Below, one piece after another: positions 17,394 to 27,493 of a stretch of 64,000 nt of DNA. The position numbers and the translations under genes were made by a program. The stretch's first letter is position 1. Each line of letters begins with the position of its first letter. The notes under the pieces are model-generated. The model saw only the letters and a list, made by a program, of their open reading frames with translations. It searched no databases and was not told the DNA's origin. This DNA is from Sulfitobacter mediterraneus (lineage in GTDB: Bacteria > Pseudomonadota > Alphaproteobacteria > Rhodobacterales > Rhodobacteraceae), in contig NZ_CP069004.1 in NCBI RefSeq assembly GCF_016801775.1, forward strand, positions 2,976,001 to 3,040,000, read 5' to 3'.

Positions 17394-18308
17394 ATGATGG
17401 AACTGAACCTGTCGGGTGCGCCCGATGCCGATTTGATCAAAGACAGCGACGAAGCGTCGTTCATGCAAGACGTGGTCGAGGCGTCGCAGACGACCCCGAT
17501 CGTTGTAGATTTCTGGGCGCCATGGTGCGGCCCCTGCAAGACCCTTGGTCCACAGCTTGAAGCGGCAGTGAAAGCTGCAAAGGGCGCGGTCAAGATGGTC
17601 AAGGTCAACGTTGACGAAGCTCAGATGATCGCCGGTCAGTTGCAGATCCAATCCATTCCAACCGTTTATGCCTTTCACAAAGGTCAGCCGATTGATGGCT
17701 TTCAAGGTGCCCAGCCCGAGTCCGAGATCAAGGCCTTTATCGACCGCGTCGTGAAAGCCGCGGGCGGCGAAGCGCCGGGCGAGCAACTGGACGAAGCGGT
17801 CGCCGCCGCAGAGGAAATGCTGGCCGAAGGCGCAGCTTCGGATGCGGCGCAGACCTTTGCCGCCATCCTTGGCGAAGACCCGCTGCACGCGGCCGCTTAT
17901 GGCGGCATGGTGCGGTCCTATCTGGCGCTGGATGATCTTGATCACGCCGAAGCCCTGCTGAATGGTGCGCCGATCGAAATCTCCAAAGCGCCGGAACTCG
18001 AAGCCGCCCATGCCCAGCTTGAATTGGCACGGCAGGCCGCTGATGCCGGTCCCGTGGCCGAATTGACTGCTGCTGTCGAAGCCAATCCAGAGGACAATCA
18101 TGCACGGTTTGATCTGGCGCAGGCGCTTTATGCCAATGGCGATGCCGAAGGGGCGGTGGATCATCTGCTCGACATCTTCAAGCGGGATCGGGAATGGAAC
18201 GATAGCGCCGCCAAGACACAGCTGTTCACCATTTTCGACGCGCTGAAACCGAATGATCCGGTGGTTCTCAACGGGCGGCGCAAGCTTAGCTCAATGATAT
18301 TTGCCTGA
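17394..18308 (+). CDS. Thioredoxin-TPR protein, CnoX/YbbN-like
   Basis: 304 residues from the ATG at 17394 (GAGG eight nt upstream). The N-terminal thioredoxin fold carries an intact WCGPC (Cys45, Cys48). Residues from about 130 on are tetratricopeptide-like helical repeats (LGEDPLHAAAYGGMVRSYL, VEANPEDNHARFDLAQALY). The architecture is that of CnoX/YbbN chaperedoxins. E. coli CnoX lacks the first Cys, so this one may keep oxidoreductase activity. The Lon-N and Trm112 genes follow. Confidence 0.88.
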   Translation: MMELNLSGAPDADLIKDSDEASFMQDVVEASQTTPIVVDFWAPWCGPCKTLGPQLEAAVKAAKGAVKMVKVNVDEAQMIAGQLQIQSIPTVYAFHKGQPIDGFQGAQPESEIKAFIDRVVKAAGGEAPGEQLDEAVAAAEEMLAEGAASDAAQTFAAILGEDPLHAAAYGGMVRSYLALDDLDHAEALLNGAPIEISKAPELEAAHAQLELARQAADAGPVAELTAAVEANPEDNHARFDLAQALYANGDAEGAVDHLLDIFKRDREWNDSAAKTQLFTIFDALKPNDPVVLNGRRKLSSMIFA

Positions 18309-18335
18309 TTGGCTTGGCGGGCTAGATCGTTGTCC

Positions 18336-18980
18336 ATGATAAAGCCAACCGAATTGCCCGACACAATTGCGATTTTTCCGCTGGCGGGGGCGTTGCTTTT
18401 GCCGCGGTCGCGGTTGCCGCTGCACATCTTTGAACCGCGGTATCTTCAGATGATATCCGATGCGCTCAAGACTGATGGCCGGCTCATTGGCATGGTGCAA
18501 CCCAACGAGGTGCCCGGCCGGGAAGGGCCGGGTTTGCAGACCATCGGCTGTGCGGGTCGGATTACACAGTTTTCCGAAACCGAAGACGGGCGGTACATGA
18601 TCACCCTCGGCGGTGTCTCGCGGTTTCGCGTGATACAAGAGGTTGAGGGGTTCACGCCCTATCGTCGCTGCGATGTCAGCTGGGATGGGTTTGGCCGGGA
18701 TCTGGGCAAAGAAGAAGGCGACAGCGGATTTTGCCGCAAACCGTTCCTGACATTGCTGGGCCGGTATTTCGACACGTTGGGCCTGTCGGCCGACTGGGAC
18801 ACGCTGAAAGATGCGGAGGACGAGTTGCTGATCAATTCCCTTTCGATGATGTTGGAATTTGACCCCGAGGACAAACAAGCCTTGTTAGAAGCGCCATCGC
18901 TTGAAACGCGGCGCGAAACATTGGTGACGCTGATAGAATACGCCATGCGCGGCGGTCAGGAAGAAGGATTGATGCAATGA
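18336..18980 (+). CDS. LON peptidase substrate-binding (Lon-N) domain protein
   Basis: 214 residues from the ATG at 18336, with no protease or ATPase domain. The Lon N-terminal domain is recognisable from [43 protein letters not shown] and [10 protein letters not shown]. It is a stand-alone Lon-N protein; its role is not established, with substrate recognition in proteolysis suggested for the family. It lies in a tight set with the thioredoxin-TPR gene (27 bp) and Trm112 (ATGA overlap). Confidence 0.9.
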   Translation: MIKPTELPDTIAIFPLAGALLLPRSRLPLHIFEPRYLQMISDALKTDGRLIGMVQPNEVPGREGPGLQTIGCAGRITQFSETEDGRYMITLGGVSRFRVIQEVEGFTPYRRCDVSWDGFGRDLGKEEGDSGFCRKPFLTLLGRYFDTLGLSADWDTLKDAEDELLINSLSMMLEFDPEDKQALLEAPSLETRRETLVTLIEYAMRGGQEEGLMQ

Positions 18981-19162
18981 CCAACACCGAAGTGCAGTTC
19001 GACCGCCGGATGCTTGAAGCGCTGATTTGCCCACGGACCCAAGCCACGCTGCGCTATGACGCGGAAAATCAGGAACTGGTGTCGAAAGAGGCCGGTCTGG
19101 CCTATCCGATCCGCAATGGCATTCCAGTGATGCTTGAAGATGAGGCGCGTATCCTCGACTGA
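18977..19162 (+). CDS. Trm112 family protein
   Basis: 61 residues. It has [17 protein letters not shown] and [19 protein letters not shown], the conserved ends of the bacterial Trm112/YcaR family. It keeps only one of the possible zinc-type cysteines. Eukaryotic Trm112 activates methyltransferases; the bacterial role is less clear. It overlaps the Lon-N gene by 4 nt and converges on the UbiH-type gene. Confidence 0.9.
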   Translation: MTNTEVQFDRRMLEALICPRTQATLRYDAENQELVSKEAGLAYPIRNGIPVMLEDEARILD

Positions 19163-19172
19163 TCCTTTCAGA

Positions 19173-20399
19173 TCAAAGCGGTTTGCCCTGCATCAGGCGC
19201 GGCAATTCCCCATTGAGACCAGCGGCCTCACGGATAAATCCACGCCGCAAACCCGGCAGGGCATTGACCGCTGCCATCCCCAGATCCCGCGCTGCGCGTA
19301 GTAATGGATTGTCGTTCGAAAACAGCTTGTTAAAGCTGTCCGTCGCCAGTGCCAGCGATGTGTTGTCAAAGCGGCGCCATTCCTGGTAGCGGGCCAATGC
19401 GGCGTCTGATCCGATGTCTTCACCGCGCTGCTGCGCTTCTGCGATCACCTCGGCCAAGGCAGCGACATCGCGCAGACCAGCGTTCAGTCCTTGCCCTGCA
19501 ATCGGGTGCATCCCGTGGGCCGCATCCCCGACGAGCGCGACGCGAGGGGCAATCATTTCATGGGCCAGTGACAGGCCCAACGGATAGGTGAACCGCGCCC
19601 CGGCAAGCGAGATTTGACCAAGGAAACTGCCGAAGCGCGGGCGCAACACGTCGATATAATCGTCGTCCGGCAGGGCGTGAATCCGGGCGGCGTTCTGGGT
19701 TGTCTCACTCCAGACGATAGACGAACGGTTGCCCTTGAGCGGTAAGATCGCCAGCGGACCGGGCGGCATGAAAAACTGGTGTGCAACGCCATCGTGCGGC
19801 AATTCATGATCAATCGCGCAGACCAAGGCGGTTTGCCCGTAGCTTTGGACAACCCGTTTTATCCCGGCCCTTTCGCCGGTGCCGCTGCTGCGGCCATCTG
19901 CGCCGATCAGCAGACGCGCCCGCAAGGTTTTGCCGCTGTCCAACGTGACCGTGATACCATTTGCATCGACATCCTGCCCAACCACCCGTGTGCCGTTGAT
20001 CTGGGTAAGGCCCGGCGTCGATTTCACCGCGTCCAAAAGGGCGCGGCGCAGGTGCCGATCCTCGACCATGTACCCCATCGGGCCTTCTTCGATTTCGGCA
20101 TGATCAAACTGCATCACGAACGGCGAAGGGCCTTCGCCCGCGCGGCCATCGGTAACTTTGATCTCAAGCATCGGCTGCGCCTCATCGGCAATCACGGGCC
20201 ATATCCCAAGCCCCTGCATCAACCGCATAGACGCCAAGGCCAGGGAATAGGACCGCCCGTCAAACTTTGCGTTCTTGCGCAGCTTGAGATCCAGCGCATC
20301 TATCACGGTGACCTTCAGGCCGATCTGCGCCAAAGCGAGTGCAAGCGCTGGCCCGTTCAGGCCACCGCCCACAATTGCGATATCGGTATCAAATGTCAT
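19173..20399 (-). CDS. UbiH/UbiF/COQ6-type FAD-dependent hydroxylase
   Basis: 408 residues from the ATG at 20399. FAD-binding motifs are IVGGGLNGPALALALAQ at the N-terminus, RLLIGADGRSS in the middle (DG motif) and VGDAAHGMHPIAGQGLNAG toward the C-terminus, the set typical of ubiquinone-biosynthetic aromatic hydroxylases. It probably hydroxylates a polyprenylated phenol at the membrane. Which ring carbon it attacks cannot be decided from sequence alone. It diverges from the amidase gene with 84 bp between. Confidence 0.87.
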   Translation of the reverse strand: MTFDTDIAIVGGGLNGPALALALAQIGLKVTVIDALDLKLRKNAKFDGRSYSLALASMRLMQGLGIWPVIADEAQPMLEIKVTDGRAGEGPSPFVMQFDHAEIEEGPMGYMVEDRHLRRALLDAVKSTPGLTQINGTRVVGQDVDANGITVTLDSGKTLRARLLIGADGRSSGTGERAGIKRVVQSYGQTALVCAIDHELPHDGVAHQFFMPPGPLAILPLKGNRSSIVWSETTQNAARIHALPDDDYIDVLRPRFGSFLGQISLAGARFTYPLGLSLAHEMIAPRVALVGDAAHGMHPIAGQGLNAGLRDVAALAEVIAEAQQRGEDIGSDAALARYQEWRRFDNTSLALATDSFNKLFSNDNPLLRAARDLGMAAVNALPGLRRGFIREAAGLNGELPRLMQGKPL

Positions 20400-20483
20400 G
20401 CCCTTAGATATGCGCGGCAGGTGGGGATTGTCCATGTGCCCAAGCGCCGCTACCGTCACCAAAAATCACGGAAGGGTAAGACC

Positions 20484-21812
20484 ATGCAGGACTGGCTAAT
20501 GATGACCGCCGCAGACTTGGGACGCGGGATTGCGGAAGGGCAGATTGATCCGGTGGCGCTGTGCCAGACCTATCTGGATGCCATTGATGCGCATCCCCTG
20601 CGGGATCGCATATATGCACGTGTGACGGCAGACCGGGCCTTGGCCGAGGCGCAGGCCGCATCGGAACGCGCCAAATCGGGGCATCGCCTGTCTGCGCTGG
20701 ATGGTGTCCCGGTCTCTTGGAAGGATCTGTTTGATACCGCAGGTGTGGCAACAGAGGCCGGATCCAAACTGCTGGAAGGGCGGGTGCCGGACCGGGATGC
20801 GGTCGTCTTGCAAAACGCCACCGCTGCGGGTTTGGTTTGTCTGGGCAAAACCCACATGAGCGAGCTAGCCTTCTCGGGGCTTGGGCACAATCCCAGCACG
20901 GCAACGCCGCCATCCGTGAATGATCCAGACGGCGTGTCGGGTGGCTCATCCTCCGGCGCAGCGGCCTCAGTTGCTTTTGGTCTGGCCGCGGCGGGCATCG
21001 GGTCTGATACGGGCGGTTCGGTGCGCATCCCTGCGGCGTGGAATGACCTTGTTGGCCTCAAGACCACATCGGACCGGCTGACCCTCGAAGGGGTGGTGCC
21101 GCTCGCCCTAAGGTTTGACACGATTGGTCCGCTCTGCCGCTCGGTCGAGGACGCGAGCCTTTTGCTGGCCGCGCTGGAAGGGACCAAAGCCGCTGATCTG
21201 CATCACGCTGATATTGAGGGGCGTCGCTTTGCCCGCCTGACCACCGTTGCAATGGATGATCTGCGCGAGGCACCCGCCGCCGCCTATGCGGATGCGCTTG
21301 CCCGGCTCGAAGCGGCAGGCGCCATTATCGAGGATATCGATGTGCCGGAAGTGAACGAGGTGATGCCGCTCTCTGGCTGCCTTTACACAGCTGAGGCTTA
21401 TGGATTGTGGCGGGATGTGATTGAGGCCAATCCGGAAAAAATGTTCTCCGAAATCCTTGAACGGTTCCTTTTGGGCAAAGGATTCTCCGGCCCCGATTAC
21501 GTGGCCGCTTGGGCGACCTTACATGCGGCCCGCGAAGGGTTCTATGCCGCCACCGCCGGTTTTGACGCGGTGCTTCTACCAACCGCGCCGATCTTGCCGC
21601 CCAATCTTGCGCGGCTCACTCAGGACCACGATTACTATGTCTCGGAAAACCTTATGGCACTGCGCAACACCCGCATCGGCAACCTGATGGGCGGTTGTGC
21701 CCTGACCTTGCCAACGGGCACGCCGTCGTGCGGACTGATGATGATGGCCCCGCCAAATCACGAAGAACGGTTGCTGCGACTTGGTGCAGCGGTCGAAGAG
21801 GCGTTGGGATGA
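20484..21812 (+). CDS. Amidase signature family protein
   Basis: 442 residues from the ATG at 20484 (GAAGGG upstream). The open frame extends far 5' as an antisense shadow of the hydroxylase gene, which I reject. The Ser-Ser-Lys triad is visible: Lys80 in VSWKDLFD, cis-Ser156 in SGGSSSGAA and nucleophile Ser179 in SDTGGSVRIPAA. It could hydrolyse a free amide or act as a GatA paralogue; the lack of a gatCB context argues against the latter. Confidence 0.88.
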   Translation: MQDWLMMTAADLGRGIAEGQIDPVALCQTYLDAIDAHPLRDRIYARVTADRALAEAQAASERAKSGHRLSALDGVPVSWKDLFDTAGVATEAGSKLLEGRVPDRDAVVLQNATAAGLVCLGKTHMSELAFSGLGHNPSTATPPSVNDPDGVSGGSSSGAAASVAFGLAAAGIGSDTGGSVRIPAAWNDLVGLKTTSDRLTLEGVVPLALRFDTIGPLCRSVEDASLLLAALEGTKAADLHHADIEGRRFARLTTVAMDDLREAPAAAYADALARLEAAGAIIEDIDVPEVNEVMPLSGCLYTAEAYGLWRDVIEANPEKMFSEILERFLLGKGFSGPDYVAAWATLHAAREGFYAATAGFDAVLLPTAPILPPNLARLTQDHDYYVSENLMALRNTRIGNLMGGCALTLPTGTPSCGLMMMAPPNHEERLLRLGAAVEEALG

Positions 21813-21929
21813 CATTGGCGCAAATGCCACAAATAGCACCGTAATTTCCGGTAGTTCTGGACGTAATGGTGGGCCTTGGGTACTTTGAACAAAACGGGGC
21901 GTTAATGATCCCGACCTGAGGCAGTTTTG

Positions 21930-23114
21930 ATGTTGTATCCTGAGCGGTTTTCGAACCTTCCGGCCCATGCGTGGCCGCGCCTGCGCGCCCTTCTGGACGT
22001 GCATCAAGGTGGTGGGCCGCTTATTCAAATGACCATCGGGGAACCCAAACACGCCTTTCCGGCGTGGGTTACAGATGTCATTTCGCAAAACGCTGCAGGG
22101 TTTAACCGCTATCCGCCCAACGATGGATCGCCAGAGTTGCGCGGTGCCATCACCGGCTGGATTGACCGGCGCTATGGCGTTGTCATGGACCCAGATACCG
22201 AAGTGATGGCCCTGAACGGCACGCGTGAGGGGCTTTACAACGCGGTCATGGCGGTTTGCCCCGAAACCAAGAATGGCGAGAAAACTGCCATCTTGATGCC
22301 GAACCCATTCTATCAGGTCTATATGATCGGTGCGATTTCTGGTGGTGCCGATCCGATCATGGTGCCCGCAACTGCGGAAACGGGGCATCTGCCGGACTAT
22401 CACGCATTGCCCGAAGAAGTGCTGCGCCGGACCACGGCGGCCTACATTTGCTCACCCGCCAATCCACAGGGCGCTGTTGCGGATCGCGACTACTGGACCC
22501 GGCTGATTGATCTGGCCGAGACCTATGATTTCAAAATTCTAGCAGATGAATGCTACTCCGAGATCTATCGCGATACCCCGCCGACGGGCGCGATGGAGAT
22601 GGTTCAGGCATTGGGCACTGACCGCAATCGCGTCGTGATTTTTCATTCGCTCAGCAAACGCTCCAATCTGCCGGGTTTGCGGTCCGGATTTGTGGCCAGC
22701 GGGCCAGACACGATCCGCGAGATCAAGCAGTTGCGCAACTATGCAGGCGCACCCTTGCCGCTGCCGCTGCAACAGGCCGCCGCCGCCGTCTGGAGCGATG
22801 AAGTGCATGTCGAAGAGAACCGCAGGCTCTATCAGGAAAAGTACCAACTGGCCGACCGCATTCTTGGCAATGTGCCGGGCTACGCCAGCCCGGACGCTGG
22901 TTTTTTCCTGTGGCTTCCGGTTGAGGACGACGAAAAAGCAGCGCTCAAGCTGTGGCGCGAGACCGGGGTGAAGGTGCTGCCAGGCGGTTATCTGGCACAA
23001 GACGTAAACGGGGAAAACCCGGGCAAGACATATATTCGGGTCGCCTTGGTGGCCCCAAAAGAAGAGACGGCACGCGGATTGGAATTGATCCGCGACTGCC
23101 TGTACTCGGCATAA
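21930..23114 (+). CDS. Class I/II PLP aminotransferase (DapC/DapL-like)
   Basis: 394 residues from the ATG at 21930 (TGAGG nine nt upstream). Fold type I motifs: [18 protein letters not shown] (substrate-binding), DECYSEIY, and the PLP Lys in [16 protein letters not shown]. The closest remembered relatives are annotated succinyldiaminopimelate or LL-diaminopimelate aminotransferases, which would link it to lysine and peptidoglycan precursors, but substrate specificity is not readable. ftsK follows by 17 bp. Confidence 0.83.
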   Translation: MLYPERFSNLPAHAWPRLRALLDVHQGGGPLIQMTIGEPKHAFPAWVTDVISQNAAGFNRYPPNDGSPELRGAITGWIDRRYGVVMDPDTEVMALNGTREGLYNAVMAVCPETKNGEKTAILMPNPFYQVYMIGAISGGADPIMVPATAETGHLPDYHALPEEVLRRTTAAYICSPANPQGAVADRDYWTRLIDLAETYDFKILADECYSEIYRDTPPTGAMEMVQALGTDRNRVVIFHSLSKRSNLPGLRSGFVASGPDTIREIKQLRNYAGAPLPLPLQQAAAAVWSDEVHVEENRRLYQEKYQLADRILGNVPGYASPDAGFFLWLPVEDDEKAALKLWRETGVKVLPGGYLAQDVNGENPGKTYIRVALVAPKEETARGLELIRDCLYSA

Positions 23115-23131
23115 TTCGAGGGAACAGAGCA

Positions 23132-26026
23132 ATGGCATATCAGACACGCGGGCGCGATCCTCTGCTGGACAGCAATATGGCTGAAGCGATTGAAAAACGC
23201 GGTAAGGAATTGTTGGGCCTTGGCCTGATCCTTCTGGGTATGATGGCTGTTCTGATGATCGGCAGCTACACGCCGGATGATCCAAACTGGATGGTGTCCA
23301 CCGATGCGCCGGTGCAAAACTGGATGGGCCGTATGGGCGCGTCTATTGCTGCGCCTTTGTTCATGATTGTGGGCTGGGGGTCTTGGGGTCTTGCCGTTGT
23401 TCTGTTGGTTTGGGGCATCCGTTTTGCCCTGCACATCGGGCAGGAACGTGCGGTCAGCCGCCTGATTTTTGCGCCCATTGCCGTGGCGCTGGGTGCGATC
23501 TATGCCGCGACCCTCGCACCGGGCGAGGAATGGCTGCAAACCCACAGCTTTGGCCTTGGTGGCCTGTTTGGCGACACTGTCATGGGCGCGGTTCTGACGG
23601 TTCTGCCGATCGGGTCCAGTTTTACCGTGAAACTGATGTCGTTGTTGATGGGGGTGTCGATCCTGACGCTGGGCGCCTTCGTGCTGGGCTTTACCAAGGC
23701 TGAATTGCTGCGCATTGGCCGCTTTTTGTTGGTTGGCGTGATCATGGCCTATGCCATGTTGATGACCCTTTTGGGTCGCGGCGCAACCGGCGCTGTTCAG
23801 GCCGCACATCAGTTGCAGGCCCGCCATGCCGCACGCCGCGAACGCCTGAGAAAAGAGGCGGATGAGGCCGCCGCCTATGCCGCGATCCAAGAGCATATGG
23901 AGATGACCGCCCAAGCCCAGCGCCAGCCGCAAGCGCCGGCTGAGGAGAAGTCCGGCATCATGGCGCGTATGCCCACCCTGATCAAACGTCCCGAAACCAT
24001 GCCCGAGCCAGAGTTGGTGGAGACCTACAGCGAAGCCGTCATCGACGAGGTGCCGGGCGAAGATCGGATAAAAACCAAGATTGCCGATGTCATTAAGAAC
24101 CGCATGCGTAGCACCACCGCTTTGCACACACCAACAACCGCGCCTCTTACCAAAGGTCGGGGCAGGGGGCCTGATCCGCTTGTGCTGAACACCGCGCCTG
24201 TGGCCGAGCTGCCACCAGAGCCGCCGCTGACCGCTTCTTTGCGGGCCGAGCCGCCATTGACGGCCGCAGCCCAGCCGCAGATGCAGGTTCACGCGACTGT
24301 GGCGCCTGCACCCGAACCTCTTGTGGCTCAGGTTGCCGCTGATCCGCTGCCGCTTGAAAGCTCTACATTGGTCGAAGCACCTGCGCCCGCACCGGTCATT
24401 CCGGTCGCAGAGCCGCGCAAAGTGGTGCAGCAGCCCGCACGCAAAGTGGTGCAGCCGTCCAAACAAGCCAAAGCCGAAGCACAGCCCACGCTGACCTTCG
24501 AAGACACCCACCCCGGTTTCGAACTGCCGCCGCTGAGCCTGCTGGAAAACCCCGAACAGGTTCAACGCTTGCATCTGTCGGATGAAGCGCTCGAAGAAAA
24601 TGCGCGGATGCTGGAGAACGTGTTGGATGACTACGGCGTCAAAGGCGAAATCGTCGCTGTGCGCCCCGGCCCGGTTGTCACCATGTATGAGCTGGAACCC
24701 GCGCCGGGCCTCAAGGCCTCTCGCGTCATTGGTTTGGCTGATGACATCGCCCGGTCCATGGCTGCCCTGTCGGCGCGTGTTTCTACCGTGCCCGGACGTT
24801 CGGTAATCGGTATCGAACTGCCCAACGAAAACCGCGAAAAGGTGGTTCTGCGCGAAATCCTCGCGGCACGCGATTTCGGCGACAGCAATATGCGCCTGCC
24901 GCTTGCATTGGGCAAAGATATCGGCGGTGACGCGGTTGTCGCGAATCTCGCCAAGATGCCCCACCTGCTGATCGCAGGGACCACCGGTTCCGGTAAATCG
25001 GTTGCGATCAACACCATGATCCTGAGCCTGCTTTACAAGCTGACGCCGGAAGAATGCCGGTTGATCATGATCGACCCCAAGATGCTGGAACTGTCGGTTT
25101 ATGACGGTATTCCGCATTTGTTGTCGCCGGTTGTAACCGATCCGAAGAAGGCGGTTGTAGCCCTGAAATGGACCGTGGGCGAGATGGAAGAGCGCTATCG
25201 CAAGATGTCCAAAATGGGTGTGCGCAACATCGAAGGTTACAACGGCCGCGTCCGTGAAGCCTTGGCCAAGGGTGAAATGTTCAGCCGCACCGTTCAAACA
25301 GGATTTGACGAGGACACCGGCGAGCCGATCTTCGAGACCGAAGAGAACACACCCGAGGCGCTGCCCTATATCGTGGTGATCGTGGACGAGATGGCGGATC
25401 TGATGATGGTCGCGGGCAAAGAGATCGAAGCCTGCATCCAGCGTCTGGCGCAGATGGCGCGGGCCTCTGGCATTCACCTGATCATGGCAACACAGCGCCC
25501 CTCGGTCGACGTGATCACCGGTACGATCAAGGCGAACTTCCCCACGCGGATCTCGTTTCAGGTTACCTCCAAGATCGACAGCCGCACCATTTTGGGTGAA
25601 ATGGGCGCCGAACAGCTTCTGGGCATGGGTGACATGCTTTACATGGCGGGCGGTGCCAAGATCACGCGCTGCCACGGTCCCTTTGTGAGCGACGAAGAGG
25701 TGGAGGAAATCGTCAATCACCTTAAGGCTTATGGCGAACCGGACTACATCTCTGGTGTGGTTGAAGGCCCGTCAGAAGACAACGAAAGCAACATTGATGC
25801 GGTGTTGGGCCTGGGCGGCAATACAGATGGCGAAGACGCCCTGTATGACACGGCGGTGCAAATCGTTATCAAAGACCGGAAATGCTCGACCTCCTACATC
25901 CAGCGGAAACTGGCGATTGGCTATAACAAAGCCGCACGTCTGGTGGAACAAATGGAAGATCAGGGGCTTGTGTCCCCCGCCAACCATGTCGGAAAACGCG
26001 AAATTCTGGTGCCAGAGCAGGGCTAA
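23132..26026 (+). CDS. ftsK: DNA translocase FtsK
   Basis: 964 residues from the ATG at 23132; the upstream open frame overlaps the aminotransferase and is rejected. Four N-terminal membrane helices (about 28-48, 72-95, 108-130, 165-215 region) are followed by a Pro/Ala-rich linker (about 260-460). The RecA-like motor has Walker A GTTGSGKS at 616-623, Walker [14 protein letters not shown] and [13 protein letters not shown]. The C-terminal winged-helix gamma domain ([20 protein letters not shown]) reads KOPS. It pumps DNA at the division septum. Confidence 0.97.
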   Translation: MAYQTRGRDPLLDSNMAEAIEKRGKELLGLGLILLGMMAVLMIGSYTPDDPNWMVSTDAPVQNWMGRMGASIAAPLFMIVGWGSWGLAVVLLVWGIRFALHIGQERAVSRLIFAPIAVALGAIYAATLAPGEEWLQTHSFGLGGLFGDTVMGAVLTVLPIGSSFTVKLMSLLMGVSILTLGAFVLGFTKAELLRIGRFLLVGVIMAYAMLMTLLGRGATGAVQAAHQLQARHAARRERLRKEADEAAAYAAIQEHMEMTAQAQRQPQAPAEEKSGIMARMPTLIKRPETMPEPELVETYSEAVIDEVPGEDRIKTKIADVIKNRMRSTTALHTPTTAPLTKGRGRGPDPLVLNTAPVAELPPEPPLTASLRAEPPLTAAAQPQMQVHATVAPAPEPLVAQVAADPLPLESSTLVEAPAPAPVIPVAEPRKVVQQPARKVVQPSKQAKAEAQPTLTFEDTHPGFELPPLSLLENPEQVQRLHLSDEALEENARMLENVLDDYGVKGEIVAVRPGPVVTMYELEPAPGLKASRVIGLADDIARSMAALSARVSTVPGRSVIGIELPNENREKVVLREILAARDFGDSNMRLPLALGKDIGGDAVVANLAKMPHLLIAGTTGSGKSVAINTMILSLLYKLTPEECRLIMIDPKMLELSVYDGIPHLLSPVVTDPKKAVVALKWTVGEMEERYRKMSKMGVRNIEGYNGRVREALAKGEMFSRTVQTGFDEDTGEPIFETEENTPEALPYIVVIVDEMADLMMVAGKEIEACIQRLAQMARASGIHLIMATQRPSVDVITGTIKANFPTRISFQVTSKIDSRTILGEMGAEQLLGMGDMLYMAGGAKITRCHGPFVSDEEVEEIVNHLKAYGEPDYISGVVEGPSEDNESNIDAVLGLGGNTDGEDALYDTAVQIVIKDRKCSTSYIQRKLAIGYNKAARLVEQMEDQGLVSPANHVGKREILVPEQG

Positions 26027-26054
26027 ATCCCTCTTCACCGCCTCAGCACTGTTG

Positions 26055-26085
26055 AAAACCGCCGGCCCCTGTTCCGGCGGTTTTT
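26055..26085 (+). terminator. Rho-independent terminator of ftsK
   Basis: The stem AAAACCGCCGG (26055-26065) pairs with CCGGCGGTTTT (26074-26084) across an 8-nt loop, ending in a T-run. The A/T flanks make it potentially bidirectional. Confidence 0.93.
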
Positions 26086-26186
26086 CCATTGATGGGCCAA
26101 GTTTGCGCGGATTTTTGCGGGCTGATATCGCATAACCGCACAATGCGCCCTATGTGTAAGGCCAAGCAGTCAGACAGGAAGACATT

Positions 26187-26795
26187 ATGCGTATTTTAAC
26201 GATGGCCGCTGCAGTTACAGCGGCAGCACTTGTGATGGCCCCGGTTGCGGCCCTGGCGGAAAAGTTGCCGTTGGGTGAAATCTCTGCCTATCTGAACAAG
26301 TTGCAGACCGCCAAGGGCGAGTTCACGCAGATCAATGACGATGGGTCCATCAGCACCGGCACCATCTATATCAAACGCCCCGGCAAGGTGCGCTTTGAAT
26401 ACAATCCGCCGGAATCGGCCTTGGTGGTCGCGGGCAGCAACACGGTGGTGATTTACGATAAGAAATCCAACCAACCGGCGGAAAGTTATCCTCTGAGCCG
26501 CACACCTTTGTCGATCATCCTGGCACGTCAGGTCGATCTGGGACGGGCAAAGATGGTCACCGGACACCGGTTTGACGGCACGGCCACCGTGGTCAAGGCG
26601 CAAGACCCTGAAAGCCCAGGCTATGGCAATATCGAGCTGAAGTTTACCTCCAATCCGATTGAGTTGCGCCAATGGGTGATCAATGACAGCGGCGGCGGGC
26701 AGACCACCGTTGTGCTGGGCGATCTGCAAAAGGGCGTGAGCCTGCCAAACAATCTGTTTGATGTCGGCGCCGCACAATCCGCGCCAAAACGGTAA
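26187..26795 (+). CDS. lolA: Outer-membrane lipoprotein carrier LolA
   Basis: 202 residues with a signal peptide (cleavage after VAALA). Typical LolA segments are YLNKLQTAKGEFTQI, GTIYIKRPGKVRFEYNPP and LVVAGSNTVVIYDK, giving the half beta-barrel that shuttles lipoproteins through the periplasm. AGGAAG lies six nt before the ATG. The window itself encodes several lipoproteins (LptE, DUF3576, DUF3035, the transglycosylase) that would be clients. Confidence 0.92.
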   Translation: MRILTMAAAVTAAALVMAPVAALAEKLPLGEISAYLNKLQTAKGEFTQINDDGSISTGTIYIKRPGKVRFEYNPPESALVVAGSNTVVIYDKKSNQPAESYPLSRTPLSIILARQVDLGRAKMVTGHRFDGTATVVKAQDPESPGYGNIELKFTSNPIELRQWVINDSGGGQTTVVLGDLQKGVSLPNNLFDVGAAQSAPKR

Positions 26796-26801
26796 TGAAA
26801 C

Positions 26802-26822
26802 CCCTGCCCACACGGGGCAGGG
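26802..26822. terminator. Hairpin between convergent lolA and transglycosylase genes
   Basis: An 8-bp perfect GC stem (26802-26809 with 26815-26822) sits in the 34-bp gap between convergent stops. T-tracts are weak on both sides (GGTTTCATT on the minus strand), so termination is likely but not certain. Confidence 0.55.
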
Positions 26823-26829
26823 ATAACAA

Positions 26830-27420
26830 TCAGAACCGGCGCAACCGGCAGCTGGAGATTTGTTCGCGGTACATGGCAGATCGGGCGTCAACCTTGCCTG
26901 CCACGGCCACCAGCCATGCTTTCCTGTTGTAGGTCTGGCGGGAAAACCCGGTGTGGCCTTCATGATAGGCCAGATATTGGTTGCGAGCGTCCGTGAGGGG
27001 AATGCCATTCCGGTCTTTGCTTTGGGTCATGTACCAGCCCATAAAATCGCTGGCGTCGCGAATGCGGTCCCGCTTGGCCGTACGCCGGTTTTCGGCACGG
27101 CGATATTCATCCCAAGTCGCATCCAACGCCTGGCTATAGCCATAGGCGCTGGACTGGCGACCCATCGGAATCACGCCAAGCACATATTTGAACGGTGTGC
27201 GCGCATCGGCGACAAATTTGCTTTCCTGATAGATCGTCGCCATCTGGACGTGGATCGGCACGCCCCATTTCCGCTCAACCTTGCGGAAGGCTTTGTAGTA
27301 TTCGGGGCGCTGCTTGAGGATCGTGCAGGCGTTATCCAGATCCCGCGGGGCAGAAGACTGCCCACCGCCACAGGATGCCACCAACAGCACAATAATCAAC
27401 GCGCGAAGAGTTTTGCTCAT
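26830..27420 (-). CDS. Lytic transglycosylase-like (SLT) lipoprotein
   Basis: 196 residues. The signal peptide ends in a lipobox (LLVASC, Cys17). The SLT-type core shows IYQESKF with the catalytic Glu near residue 66, followed by SAYGYSQALDATWDEY and later YLAYHEGHTGF, as in proteins of the transglycosylase SLT family. It would cleave the glycan backbone of peptidoglycan from the membrane anchor. It is convergent with lolA. Confidence 0.85.
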   Translation of the reverse strand: MSKTLRALIIVLLVASCGGGQSSAPRDLDNACTILKQRPEYYKAFRKVERKWGVPIHVQMATIYQESKFVADARTPFKYVLGVIPMGRQSSAYGYSQALDATWDEYRRAENRRTAKRDRIRDASDFMGWYMTQSKDRNGIPLTDARNQYLAYHEGHTGFSRQTYNRKAWLVAVAGKVDARSAMYREQISSCRLRRF

Positions 27421-27493
27421 CTGCCTCTCGCTTTTTCGTTTTTATATTTTGCCGCAGTTTATCAGATTCTATGCGGGCGTCACATCACAATTT

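Noticed and set aside
19779..20483. 5' extension of the amidase reading frame
   Set aside because: Runs antisense through the UbiH-type gene; the ATG at 20484 with GAAGGG gives the family's normal length.
22988..25720. 910-codon minus-strand open frame
   Set aside because: Antisense shadow of ftsK, His/Gln-rich without any recognisable domain.
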